A stretch of DNA of 64,000 nucleotides, taken from CAVSPO01 sp963730005. GTDB taxonomy: Bacteria > Actinomycetota > Actinomycetes > Propionibacteriales > Propionibacteriaceae. A model generated the notes under the pieces. It saw only the letters and a list, made by a program, of their open reading frames with translations, searched no databases and was not told where the DNA came from. The stretch spans positions 62,001 to 126,000 of the forward strand of contig CAVSPO010000023.1 in assembly GCA_963730005.1 (NCBI GenBank). The letters run 5' to 3'. Shown here in pieces: positions 34,614 through 42,864 of the stretch. Within the stretch, counting starts at the first letter, position 1. Each line of letters opens with the position of its first letter. Position numbers and translations under genes: made by a program.

Positions 34614-36976
34614 AATGCACCCAGCCTGGTTGCCCGGGCACCATCGTCGACGGGTATTGCGACGTTTGCGGGCTGCCGCCGGGTTCGCCGCCGCAACTGC
34701 AACCGCAGCCGTCACTGCCGCAGGCTGGCGCCGGCCGCAGCACCCCGGTGGTGTCCAGCGGGCCGGTCGGCGTGGTCAGTGGCGCCTGTCCGCAGCCCGG
34801 CTGCACTGGCAAGATCGTGGACGGCTACTGCGATGTCTGCGGCAACCCGCCGGACGCTGCCCCGATCACTGCCGAAGCCGCAGCGGCCACCGCCGCCGCG
34901 GCGGAACAGTCCGGGTTGCGCAGTCTGCCCAGCATCGCGATGGGCTCAGCCCTGCTGGCCGAACCAGGCAAGGGGCGCGTCTGGACGCCGGCAGCGGGCC
35001 GCAGCACCGGGACCCACATCGGCGCCGGTCTCACCCACGTGCCGCCGGCCCCCACCTTTCCTCCGGAACAGGCCCTGATGCAGGATCCGCAGGTGCCGGA
35101 GAGTCGCAGGATCTGCCCCCAGTGTGGTGCTCCGGTGGGGCGGGCCCACGGTGATCAGCCGGGCGCCACCACAGGGGTCTGCGACAACTGCGGTACACCT
35201 TTTGATTTCGAACCGGCCATCAGGCCCGGGGAACTGGTGGCGGACCAGTATCAGGTGGCCGGCGTCATCGCCTACGGCGGCATGGGCTGGATCTACCTGG
35301 CCCGCGACCGCAATGTCTCCGATCGCTGGTGCGTCCTCAAAGGCTTGCTGAACAGCGGTGACGAGGATGCCCGCGCGGCCGCCAAGAGCGAGAAGGAGTT
35401 CCTGGCCCAGGTCAGCCACCCGTTGCTCGTCGAGATCTACAACTTCGTCAGCCACGGCGAGGCGCGCTACATAGTGATGGAGTACGTGGCCGGAAGATCC
35501 TTGAAAGACCTGCTGAAGCAACGCAAGCAGGCCAACGGCGGCAAGCACGATCCCTTGCCTGTGGACTGGGCTTTGGCCTACGTGATCGAGGCATTGCCGG
35601 CCTTGAGCTACCTGCACGGAATCGGCCTGCTGTACTGCGACTTCAAGCCCGACAATCTGATGCAGGACGGTGACGCACTGCGGATCATCGACCTGGGAGC
35701 GGTACGCCGACTGGACGATCAGACCTCGGCCATCTTCGGCACCGTCGGTTATCAGGCCCCCGAGGTCGCGACGCTGGGTTGCTCAGTGGCCTCCGACCTC
35801 TACACCGTGGGCCGCACCCTGATGCTGCTGGTCGACGAGGTGCCCGGATACCAGGGCCAGTACGCGACCACGCTGCCACCACTGTCTGAGCTGCCGGTGC
35901 TGGCCCGCCACGAATCCCTGTGGCGAATCGTGCAGCGTTGCTGTGCCCAGAATCGCGACGACCGCTTCCATTCCGCAGAGGAGCTGCGCCAGCAGTTGCT
36001 GGGCGTGCTGCGGGAAGAGGTCGGGACCTCTTCCGGTGCGGCGGCGACCACACCGCATGTGTCCGCGTTTTTCACGCCTCCGGCGGTGACGGGTGAGGCC
36101 ATCGACTGGCGGGGGCTGCCCGGCATCAAGCCCGACGCCGCCGATCCGATGTGGGACTGGCTGGCCGCGCTCGACGTCACGGGGGCCAAGCCGCGGCTGG
36201 CGGCGCTCGAGAAGGCGCCGCAGCGCACTGCCGCGGTGCTGCTGGAGCAGATTCGACTGGCCCTTCAGCAGGCTGACCAACGGACCGCCACCCGTGTCTG
36301 CCGTGAGCTGTTGTCGGCGAACCCCTGGGAATGGCGGGCGGTCTGGATGCAGGGCGTCGTGGCGATGCAGACCGAGCAGTGGCGTGCGGCGCAGGCTGCC
36401 TTCAACACTGTCTACTCGCAGCTTCCGGGCGAAGTCGCTCCGCGGTTCGCGTTGGCGGTGACCTGCGAGCGCGCTGCCCAGCTGCAGGTGGCGGACGCGA
36501 TGTACCGCAGCTGCCTGTACACCGACGCCAGCTACGTGACGTCGGCGGCGTTCGGGTTGGCCCGGGTCCGTCAGTTGCTCGGGGATCTCCAGGGCTCCCT
36601 GGACGCGCTGTCACTGGTGCCCGCCAGCAGTCGTGGCTTCAGCGATGCGAGGCGTTCGATGGCCTCATTGGTGCTGGCGCAGGACGCCTCGCTGGCAGGG
36701 CTGGCGCAGGCCTTGACGGCCGTTCGCAACGGTGGTTTGGATGCTGGCACCACCGCCGGTTATGAGGTGAGCATCCTGCAACACGCCCTGGACATCGTGC
36801 TGTCGTCGGGCCCACAGCCGAAGGTGCGGATCGGCGGTGGCCCGGCAACCGAGCGCACCATCCGTCCGCAGCTCGAGGATGCCTACCGGCGTCGCGCCCA
36901 CTGGGAACAGGACCCACGCACCCGAACCGAGATGATCGGCAAGGCCAATTCCACCCGCAGATGGAGTCTGCTGTGA
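34610..36976 (+). CDS. PknG-like serine/threonine kinase with three zinc ribbons and TPR tail
   Basis: 788 residues from the GTG in a GTGA overlap. Zinc ribbon 1 uses C3, C8, C17, C20 and ribbon 2 uses C60, C65, C74, C77; both contain IVDGYCDVCG. Ribbon 3 (C169, C172, C191, C194) just precedes the kinase, as the rubredoxin-like metal site does in PknG. The kinase (about 213-450) has GGMGWIYLARD, Lys244 in VLKG, catalytic D344 in YCDFKPDNLM and D361 in IIDLGAVRR. The C-terminal half (about 500-788) is helical with TPR-like repeats. Order and motif wording match mycobacterial PknG, which has shorter N-terminal parts. Soluble, probably recruited by the GlnX-like protein. Confidence 0.9.
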   Translation: MKCTQPGCPGTIVDGYCDVCGLPPGSPPQLQPQPSLPQAGAGRSTPVVSSGPVGVVSGACPQPGCTGKIVDGYCDVCGNPPDAAPITAEAAAATAAAAEQSGLRSLPSIAMGSALLAEPGKGRVWTPAAGRSTGTHIGAGLTHVPPAPTFPPEQALMQDPQVPESRRICPQCGAPVGRAHGDQPGATTGVCDNCGTPFDFEPAIRPGELVADQYQVAGVIAYGGMGWIYLARDRNVSDRWCVLKGLLNSGDEDARAAAKSEKEFLAQVSHPLLVEIYNFVSHGEARYIVMEYVAGRSLKDLLKQRKQANGGKHDPLPVDWALAYVIEALPALSYLHGIGLLYCDFKPDNLMQDGDALRIIDLGAVRRLDDQTSAIFGTVGYQAPEVATLGCSVASDLYTVGRTLMLLVDEVPGYQGQYATTLPPLSELPVLARHESLWRIVQRCCAQNRDDRFHSAEELRQQLLGVLREEVGTSSGAAATTPHVSAFFTPPAVTGEAIDWRGLPGIKPDAADPMWDWLAALDVTGAKPRLAALEKAPQRTAAVLLEQIRLALQQADQRTATRVCRELLSANPWEWRAVWMQGVVAMQTEQWRAAQAAFNTVYSQLPGEVAPRFALAVTCERAAQLQVADAMYRSCLYTDASYVTSAAFGLARVRQLLGDLQGSLDALSLVPASSRGFSDARRSMASLVLAQDASLAGLAQALTAVRNGGLDAGTTAGYEVSILQHALDIVLSSGPQPKVRIGGGPATERTIRPQLEDAYRRRAHWEQDPRTRTEMIGKANSTRRWSLL

Positions 36977-38400
36977 GCGACCTGACCAGCTCTGTTCCGT
37001 CCGTCCCTGACCAGAGCGTAGCCGTGCCGGACCAGACTGGCGTGCCCAATTACCAGCAGCCCCCCGCACCGGGGCCGGCGTGGTTGCCGTTGCCGAGCGC
37101 CAACCAGCTGGCTGCCCACGAACTGGAACCCGCCGACGGGGCCACCGAAGCACGCTCCTGGCACCTGCTGCACCCGCTGAGCGCCTTGATGGCGCAGGAC
37201 GTGAGTGCCGCCAGGCCGGCGAAGTCGTCCCAGCCGGGCAGCCAACCGACGCCCGAGCCGGGGTCGGACCTGCCGACCAGCGTCACTCGTCCGCGGGTCG
37301 TGACGCCCATCCCGGTCGGATCCTGGGCGCCGACAGGGTCGCTGGTGGCCGAGCCGGCGTCCCCCTATCTGGTGACGTGCATCAACTGCGGTGACATCGT
37401 GGACGTCGAGGGCTACTGCCTCAGCTGCGGGGTGAAGGCGCCCACCATCCGTGAGCACTTCGAGGAGACTCCGGCCGCCTGGACCGGCGGCGTCTGCGAT
37501 CGTGGGGTCAGGAAGACCGTCAACGAGGACGCGATGGCGTTGGCAGCAGACGCGTCTCCCGGTTCCTTCGCCGTCCTGGTGGTGGCCGACGGGGTCAGCA
37601 GTTCGTTGGACTCCGATCGGGCGGCTCTGGCCGGCGCGGTGGCGGCGCGTGACTGGTTGCTCGGCCCTGCCGGCAGTGCTCGCCCGGACCTGTCACCGGC
37701 CTTGGTCGGAGCTGACGAATCGACGCGTAACCAGCTGATTGTGGACGCCTTCCAGTCTGCGAACGCTGCGGTGATCGGCGCGACCGCAGCGGACAGTCCG
37801 AACCCTGCTTCCTGCACGATGGCGATCGGTCTGGTCGTCGGTGCCGTTGCGGTGGCTGCGACAGTTGGTGACTCGCGTGTCTACTGGCTGCCGGACGCGG
37901 GGCCGGCGCGGCTGCTCAGCGTCGACGACTCGTTGTCGCAGGAACTCATCGCCGAGGGTATGGCGCGCGAGGACGCCGAGCGCTCGCCCCACGCCCACAC
38001 CATCACGCGTTGGTTGGGCCGCGACGCACCCGACGCCACGCCACGGATCGTGGCGATGCCCCTGAAGGGTGCAGCCGGCTGGCTGATGGTGTGCAGCGAC
38101 GGCCTGTGGAACTACGTCTCCGGACCGGACGCGCTCGAGTCGTTGTTCGGTGGCGTGACCAGCCAGCTGGCAGCGCCCGAGCCCACCGAGCTGGCCCGTC
38201 GTCTCGTCGACTGGGCCAAGGCACAAGGCGGTCGTGACAACATCACTGTTGCGCTGGCCCGGTTGCCCGGCGCAACGCCCACCGCCGGCCCTTTGGCTGG
38301 TGAGGTCGACCGCACCGCGATCGAGCAGGCGCAGCCCGCGTCAATGCCGTCCTCGGAGTCGTCGCTCTCGCCACAACCCGCTGCGTCCGGTAAGGATTGA
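36973..38400 (+). CDS. PP2C-family protein phosphatase with N-terminal zinc ribbon
   Basis: 475 residues from a GTG in a GTGA overlap with the kinase. Residues 1-130 are Pro/Ser-rich and probably disordered. A zinc ribbon (C136, C139, C149, C152; GYCLSCG) follows. The PP2C domain from about 170 retains the metal-binding acidic residues in TVNEDAMAL, VVADGVSS, CSDGLWNYV and GGRDNITVAL. It should remove phosphate from Ser/Thr, opposing the kinase encoded immediately upstream. The shared ribbon type suggests that kinase and phosphatase dock on the same partner. Confidence 0.9.
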   Translation: MSDLTSSVPSVPDQSVAVPDQTGVPNYQQPPAPGPAWLPLPSANQLAAHELEPADGATEARSWHLLHPLSALMAQDVSAARPAKSSQPGSQPTPEPGSDLPTSVTRPRVVTPIPVGSWAPTGSLVAEPASPYLVTCINCGDIVDVEGYCLSCGVKAPTIREHFEETPAAWTGGVCDRGVRKTVNEDAMALAADASPGSFAVLVVADGVSSSLDSDRAALAGAVAARDWLLGPAGSARPDLSPALVGADESTRNQLIVDAFQSANAAVIGATAADSPNPASCTMAIGLVVGAVAVAATVGDSRVYWLPDAGPARLLSVDDSLSQELIAEGMAREDAERSPHAHTITRWLGRDAPDATPRIVAMPLKGAAGWLMVCSDGLWNYVSGPDALESLFGGVTSQLAAPEPTELARRLVDWAKAQGGRDNITVALARLPGATPTAGPLAGEVDRTAIEQAQPASMPSSESSLSPQPAASGKD

Positions 38401-38402
38401 TC

Positions 38403-39677
38403 ATGGCAACGTTCAGCTCCGCGGTGTACCAGAACGAATTCCTGCCCGACGGTGGCACTGATGTCAACGCGATCGTGCGACTGGGGGTCAAGGACGCCGG
38501 CGCTGCCGGCTCCAGTGGGGGAGCCGGCGAGATCATCATCCTGGACTGTTCCGGGTCGATGGGGGTCGTCAAGCTGACCGCGGCCAAACAAGCCGCAGTG
38601 GTGGCCCTCGACAACATCCTGGATGGCAGCTACTTCGCGGTGGTGGCGGGCACCCACGAGGCCTTCCTGGCTTATCCGCCCGTGCAGTCCGGGCCGGGCA
38701 TGGTGGTGATGAACGCCCGTTCCCGTCGCGCGGCCCAGTTGTCGATCATGCAGGTGGGCGCGTCCGGCGGTACTGCGATCGGGGCCTGGTTGAACCTGAC
38801 CCGCGCGCTTTTCGACTCGATGGGTTCGGCGCTCACCCAGTGCCACGCGCTGCTGCTCACCGACGGTGCCGACGAGCACGAGACACCCCAGCAGCTTGCG
38901 GACGCCATCCGCAGTTGCATCGGCAAGTTCCAGTGCGACTGCCGGGGCGTCGGCACGGAATGGGTGGTCGGGCAGGTGCGCCAGATCACCCAGGCACTGA
39001 TGGGCACCCTCGACATCATTCCCGATCCGTCCGAGATGGGCGCCGAGTTTGCCCGGATCATGCAGACCTCCATGAGCCGCGGGATCTCCGACGCGCAGCT
39101 TCGCGTGTGGGTACCCCAGGGGGCCCAGATCCTGTTCGTCCGACAGGTGTCGCCGACGGTGGATGACCTCACCCCGCGAGGTGTGCCGGTGAACCCGCTG
39201 ACGGTGGATTTCCCGACAGGTGCCTGGTCCGACGAGGAGCGCGACTACCACGTCGCAGTGCGGCTGCCCGCCAAGAGCGTGGGCCAGGAACAGCTGGCCG
39301 CGCGTGTGCAGCTGGTGGTGAACGGCGCTCCACAGACTCAAGGGCTGGTGAAGGCGATCTGGTCAGCCGACGCTGCCCGAACCGCCTCCATCAATCCCGA
39401 GGTGGCCCACTACACCGGGCAGACCGAGTTGGCGTCGGCCATCCAGGAGGGGCTCGCCGCGAAGGCCTCGGGCGACCTCGCCACCGCCACCACCAAGCTG
39501 GGTCGCGCCGTGCTGTTGGCGGAGCAGACTGGTAACGAGGAGGCGACCAGCAAGCTGCGCAAGGTCGTCGACGTGGTCGACGCCGCCCGCGGCGACGTGA
39601 ATCTGCGCAGCGACGTCGAGAAGGTCGACGAGATGGCCCTCGACACAGCATCCACCAAGACCACCCGCGTCAAGTAG
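38403..39677 (+). CDS. von Willebrand A domain protein of the kinase/phosphatase cluster
   Basis: 424 residues. The vWA domain has an intact MIDAS: DCSGS at 48-52, a Thr in GASGGTAIGAWL and Asp in LLLTDGADEHE, so it should bind a divalent metal and a protein ligand. The C-terminal third is helical (SAIQEGLAAKASGDLATATTKLGRAVLLAEQTG). No signal peptide, so it is cytoplasmic, like TerY-type vWA proteins which pair with a kinase and a PP2C phosphatase. The ATG at 38403 lies two bases after the phosphatase stop. Confidence 0.87.
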   Translation: MATFSSAVYQNEFLPDGGTDVNAIVRLGVKDAGAAGSSGGAGEIIILDCSGSMGVVKLTAAKQAAVVALDNILDGSYFAVVAGTHEAFLAYPPVQSGPGMVVMNARSRRAAQLSIMQVGASGGTAIGAWLNLTRALFDSMGSALTQCHALLLTDGADEHETPQQLADAIRSCIGKFQCDCRGVGTEWVVGQVRQITQALMGTLDIIPDPSEMGAEFARIMQTSMSRGISDAQLRVWVPQGAQILFVRQVSPTVDDLTPRGVPVNPLTVDFPTGAWSDEERDYHVAVRLPAKSVGQEQLAARVQLVVNGAPQTQGLVKAIWSADAARTASINPEVAHYTGQTELASAIQEGLAAKASGDLATATTKLGRAVLLAEQTGNEEATSKLRKVVDVVDAARGDVNLRSDVEKVDEMALDTASTKTTRVK

Positions 39678-39685
39678 GAGAAGAG

Positions 39686-40813
39686 ATGCCGGTTTGCCCA
39701 GACGGACACGACAGCTTCGCTGCCGACTACTGCGATGTGTGTGGGCTGCCGATCCCACAGACAGCGCCGCCGGCACCGCTCGGGGTGCCGGCCCCGGTCC
39801 AGCAATGCCCGGCCTGCGGGGCAGAAAGCGACGACGACGCTTTCTTCTGCGAAAACTGCGGCTACGACTTCACCACCGGCACGCTGTCCTGGTCTGCCCA
39901 GCCGACGCAGGAGCCGGTCAGTGTCGTTGAATCCGCGCCCGAGCAACCAGAGCCGTTCCCCGCGCCGGAACCGCTCGCGGAGCCGGAACCGCTCACGGCG
40001 CCGGAACCGCTCACGGAGCCGGAACCGCTCACGGAGCCGGAAGCGGATGTCGCCGCGGAGCCCGATCAGTCGGTTTCGCTGCCGCCGACGCAGCGTTTCT
40101 TCGACCTGGATCTCGGGCCGGGGCCCACCGCGGCCCAGGAGGCGGTGGCCTTCGAGCCGACAGGTCCGGAGGTCGCAGCCGAGCCGCTCGTTCCGGAGCC
40201 TGTCCTGGAGCCGGAGCCCGTCCTGGAGCCGGAGCCCGTGGCGTCCGAGCCTGAGTCCGTGGCGGTAAGCGTCCAAGTGCCCGAGGCAGCTGCGCAGGAG
40301 GAGCAGGGCACACCCGACCTGTCACAGGAGCCGACAGTCGCTCTTGAGGAGGGCAGGATGCCGCCCTCCGTGGCGGCCCCCGCTCCGTCCACCCCGCCCC
40401 AGCAGTCACAGGTGCACTGGGTTGCTGAGGTGTGGATCGATCCAGAGTGGTACCAGAGCCAGTCCAGCGCTGCGCAGCTGCCTTCGCCGGGGCTGCCGCG
40501 GGTCGTCGCGTTGCATGGTCAGCAGAACCTGATCGGTCGAGAATCGCGCAGTCGCAATGTGAACCCGGACATCGACTGCGACCCAGACACCGGCGTCAGC
40601 CGTCGGCAGGCGATGCTCAGCACCGACGGCAGCCGTTGGTACGTCGAGGACCTCGGCTCGTCCAATGGGACCTATCTGGGGCAGGCCGATCAGCCGTTGC
40701 CAACGATGCCGATCAGTGGACGGAGCCAGGTGGGGGCGGACGACCGCATCTACGTCGGATCCTGGACACGATTGGTGGTGCGTCCCGCACTGCCGTCCGA
40801 AGTCAGCCTCTGA
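39686..40813 (+). CDS. FHA-domain protein with N-terminal zinc ribbons
   Basis: 375 residues. The N-terminus has a first ribbon-like motif (C4, H8, C16, C19, with DYCDVCG) and a second (C41, C44, C55, C58). Residues of about 75-245 are acidic and Pro/Glu-rich with PEPLTE repeats. The C-terminal FHA domain (about 270-370) has LIGRESRSR, the phospho-peptide binding VSRRQAML and DLGSSNGTYLG. FHA domains bind phosphothreonine, so this is the likely reader or target of the kinase, comparable in position to GarA/OdhI for PknG, although it lacks their short N-terminal phosphosite. Last gene of the unit. Confidence 0.9.
   Translation: MPVCPDGHDSFAADYCDVCGLPIPQTAPPAPLGVPAPVQQCPACGAESDDDAFFCENCGYDFTTGTLSWSAQPTQEPVSVVESAPEQPEPFPAPEPLAEPEPLTAPEPLTEPEPLTEPEADVAAEPDQSVSLPPTQRFFDLDLGPGPTAAQEAVAFEPTGPEVAAEPLVPEPVLEPEPVLEPEPVASEPESVAVSVQVPEAAAQEEQGTPDLSQEPTVALEEGRMPPSVAAPAPSTPPQQSQVHWVAEVWIDPEWYQSQSSAAQLPSPGLPRVVALHGQQNLIGRESRSRNVNPDIDCDPDTGVSRRQAMLSTDGSRWYVEDLGSSNGTYLGQADQPLPTMPISGRSQVGADDRIYVGSWTRLVVRPALPSEVSL
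39965..40036 (+). repeat. 18-bp tandem repeat inside the FHA gene
   Basis: Four copies of an 18-base unit (CCGGAACCGCTCACGGAG with small changes) coding PEPLAE/PEPLTA/PEPLTE. In frame, so copy-number change would only alter the length of the acidic linker. A second Glu-Pro-Val stretch lies near 40196-40245. Confidence 0.85.
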
Positions 40814-40864
40814 GGACGCGGGCAGATCGGAAACGGGCCAGCTCACTTTCGGCTGCCCAGGCGT

Positions 40865-40870
40865 TAGACT
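40865..40870 (+). promoter_or_regulatory. Possible -10 box for purA
   Basis: TAGACT about 114 bases before the purA ATG, giving a leader of roughly 107 bases. No convincing -35 is visible. Confidence 0.3.
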
Positions 40871-40983
40871 GATGCGGCCAGAGCCCGGTTGCGCGGCCCG
40901 TGACGGGTCAGTTTGTCTCGACGCAGCGGGCTTCCGTCGTGCTCGGGCCAAAGTGGGCCGGCGCTTTTGAAGGGTGGTTTCGG

Positions 40984-42267
40984 ATGCCAGGAATCGTCAT
41001 TGTCGGGTCTCAGTGGGGCGATGAGGGCAAGGGCAAGGCCACCGATTCGATCGGCAGCAAGGTCGATTTCTGTGCCCGCTTCTCGGGGGGCAACAATGCC
41101 GGCCACACGGTGGTGGTCAATGGCGAGAAGACGGTGCTGCATCTCCTGCCGTCCGGCATCCTGAACACGAACACCACCACTGTCCTGGGCAATGGCGTCG
41201 TGCTGAACCTGCAGGTCATGTACGAGGAACTCGACGCGCTGGCCGCCCGCGGCCTGAAAGTCGCGCATCCGCTGATCAGCAACAACGCGCACCTGATCAC
41301 GCCCTACCACCAGACGCTGGACAAGGTGGAGGAGCGTTTCGCAGGCCAGCGCCGCATCGGCACCACCGGCCGCGGCATCGGCCCAACCTATTCCGACAAG
41401 GTGAATCGCATCGGCATCCGGGTTCAGGACCTGCTCAACGAAGCGGTGCTGCGCGACAAGGTGGAAGCGGCCGTGGCCCAGAAGAACAAGAGGCTGATCA
41501 AGATCTACAACGTTCGCTCCGTCGACGCCGAGCAGATCGTCGAACACCTGCTGAGCTTCGTCGAGCGCATTCGTCCGCACATTGTCGACACCGGCCGGTT
41601 GCTCAACAACGCCATCGACGCGGGCAAGGTCGTGCTCTTCGAGGGTGCCCAGGCCCACCATCTGGACGTCGACTTCGGTACCTACCCCTACGTCACCAGC
41701 TCCAACCCCACTGCCGGCGGCGCCTGCACCGGCACCGGCGTGGGGCCCACGAAGATCGATCGGGTGATCGGTATCGCCAAGGCCTACACCACTCGCGTCG
41801 GGGAGGGACCCTTCCCGACGGAGCTCTTCGACGATGACGGCGAACTGCTGCGCAGCAAGGGTGGGGAGTTCGGCTCCACCACGGGGCGGCCCCGGCGCTG
41901 CGGCTGGTTCGATGCGTTGCTGGTGGAGCAGGCAGCGAAGATCAACGGCTTCACCGACATCTTCCTGACGAAGCTGGACATTCTCTCGGGTTGGAAGAAG
42001 ATCCCGGTGTGTGTCGGTTACGAAGTCGATGGCCGGCGCCTCGACGAATGGCCGTTGTTGGCTACCGATTTGGTCGCTCCCACCCCCATCTACGAGTTCC
42101 ACGACGGCTGGGCCGAGGACATCAGCGGTTGCCGCGAATTCGATGAGTTGCCAGCCAACGCCCGGGCCTACGTTCATCGGCTTGAGGAACTCGTGCGGTG
42201 CCGCATTTCCGGTATCGGCGTGGGGGTCGGCCGCGAGGACGCGATCATCATCAATCCGCTGGTGTGA
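40984..42267 (+). CDS. purA: Adenylosuccinate synthetase
   Basis: 427 residues from the ATG at MPGIVIVGSQWGDEGKGKATD, the family-invariant start with the GTP-binding loop; an earlier in-frame start would add residues unlike the family. Other marks are SGGNNAGHT, TTGRGIGPTY and VTSSNPTAGGACTGTG. It condenses IMP and aspartate using GTP toward AMP. It stands alone after the FHA gene rather than with the later pur genes. Confidence 0.96.
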   Translation: MPGIVIVGSQWGDEGKGKATDSIGSKVDFCARFSGGNNAGHTVVVNGEKTVLHLLPSGILNTNTTTVLGNGVVLNLQVMYEELDALAARGLKVAHPLISNNAHLITPYHQTLDKVEERFAGQRRIGTTGRGIGPTYSDKVNRIGIRVQDLLNEAVLRDKVEAAVAQKNKRLIKIYNVRSVDAEQIVEHLLSFVERIRPHIVDTGRLLNNAIDAGKVVLFEGAQAHHLDVDFGTYPYVTSSNPTAGGACTGTGVGPTKIDRVIGIAKAYTTRVGEGPFPTELFDDDGELLRSKGGEFGSTTGRPRRCGWFDALLVEQAAKINGFTDIFLTKLDILSGWKKIPVCVGYEVDGRRLDEWPLLATDLVAPTPIYEFHDGWAEDISGCREFDELPANARAYVHRLEELVRCRISGIGVGVGREDAIIINPLV

Positions 42268-42377
42268 CGGGGCCGTTTCTCGCTCAGCAGACCTCAGGCG
42301 CACTGAACCGCTTTCGTCTGGTGTTTGCCACGCATAGGCTCGGAGTGTCGCAGTTCTCATCAATGTGAGGGGGAGTC

Positions 42378-42614
42378 ATGGGTCTGGAAGAAAAGTTGTC
42401 CAACGCAGCTGATGACCTTGCTGGCAAGGCGAAGGAAGCCGTCGGCAAGGTGACCGGTGATCGCGAGTTGCAGGGTGAGGGTGTGGGCGAACAGGTGTCC
42501 GCCGAGGTCAAGAAGGTGGGCGAGTCCATCAAGGACGGCGCTTCTGACGCCGCGGATTCGGTGAAGGGGTTCGTCGAGGGGTTGAAGCCGGACAAGGACG
42601 AACGCCAGCAGTAA
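42378..42614 (+). CDS. CsbD-family small stress protein
   Basis: 78 residues, hydrophilic and helical: EEKLSNAADDLAGKAKEAVGKVTGDRELQGEG is the CsbD signature. CsbD proteins are induced by general stress in many bacteria; biochemical function unknown. The gene has a GAGGGGGAG ribosome site before the ATG and is closed by a clear intrinsic terminator. Confidence 0.88.
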   Translation: MGLEEKLSNAADDLAGKAKEAVGKVTGDRELQGEGVGEQVSAEVKKVGESIKDGASDAADSVKGFVEGLKPDKDERQQ

Positions 42615-42636
42615 CTGATCCAGTCGGGTTCCAACG

Positions 42637-42678
42637 AAAAGGCAGGCACCGGTGCAGCAGCGCCGGTGCCTGCCTTTT
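42637..42678 (+). terminator. Intrinsic terminator after the CsbD gene
   Basis: 16-bp perfect stem (42637-42652 and 42663-42678) with a ten-base loop and TTTT at the 3' end. Confidence 0.9.
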
Positions 42679-42721
42679 CTGGCGCCTGGCGCCGCAGGCG
42701 GCTGAGCGGACGCACCTCGCC

Positions 42722-42727
42722 TAGACT
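42722..42727 (+). promoter_or_regulatory. Possible -10 box for hcp
   Basis: TAGACT about 138 bases before the hcp ATG. The implied leader (about 42735-42864) shows no motif that I could assign to FNR, NsrR or HcpR. Confidence 0.3.
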
Positions 42728-42864
42728 CGACGCAGGTCAAGCAGACCCTCTGAACGCCAATCTCGACCGGAGCAGGTGGGGGTCTACGGGCAGGGTAGGC
42801 GGCGCAGGCACCCGGTGCGACCGGGCGGCAGTCAGCTGTATTTCAGACCAGGGGGTATCACCAG

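Noticed and set aside
28498..40813. Type VI secretion or phage-defence locus (suggested by FHA, PP2C, kinase and AAA+)
   Set aside because: No sheath, tube, baseplate, nuclease or toxin-like gene is present; PknG and GlnX resemblance fits signalling better.
40864..42363. 499-codon minus-strand frame opposite purA
   Set aside because: purA motifs on the + strand are unambiguous; the reverse frame lacks any domain.
42728..42864. FNR/NsrR/HcpR operator before hcp
   Set aside because: No palindrome close to TTGAT-N4-ATCAA or to known NO-regulator sites could be recognised in the leader.
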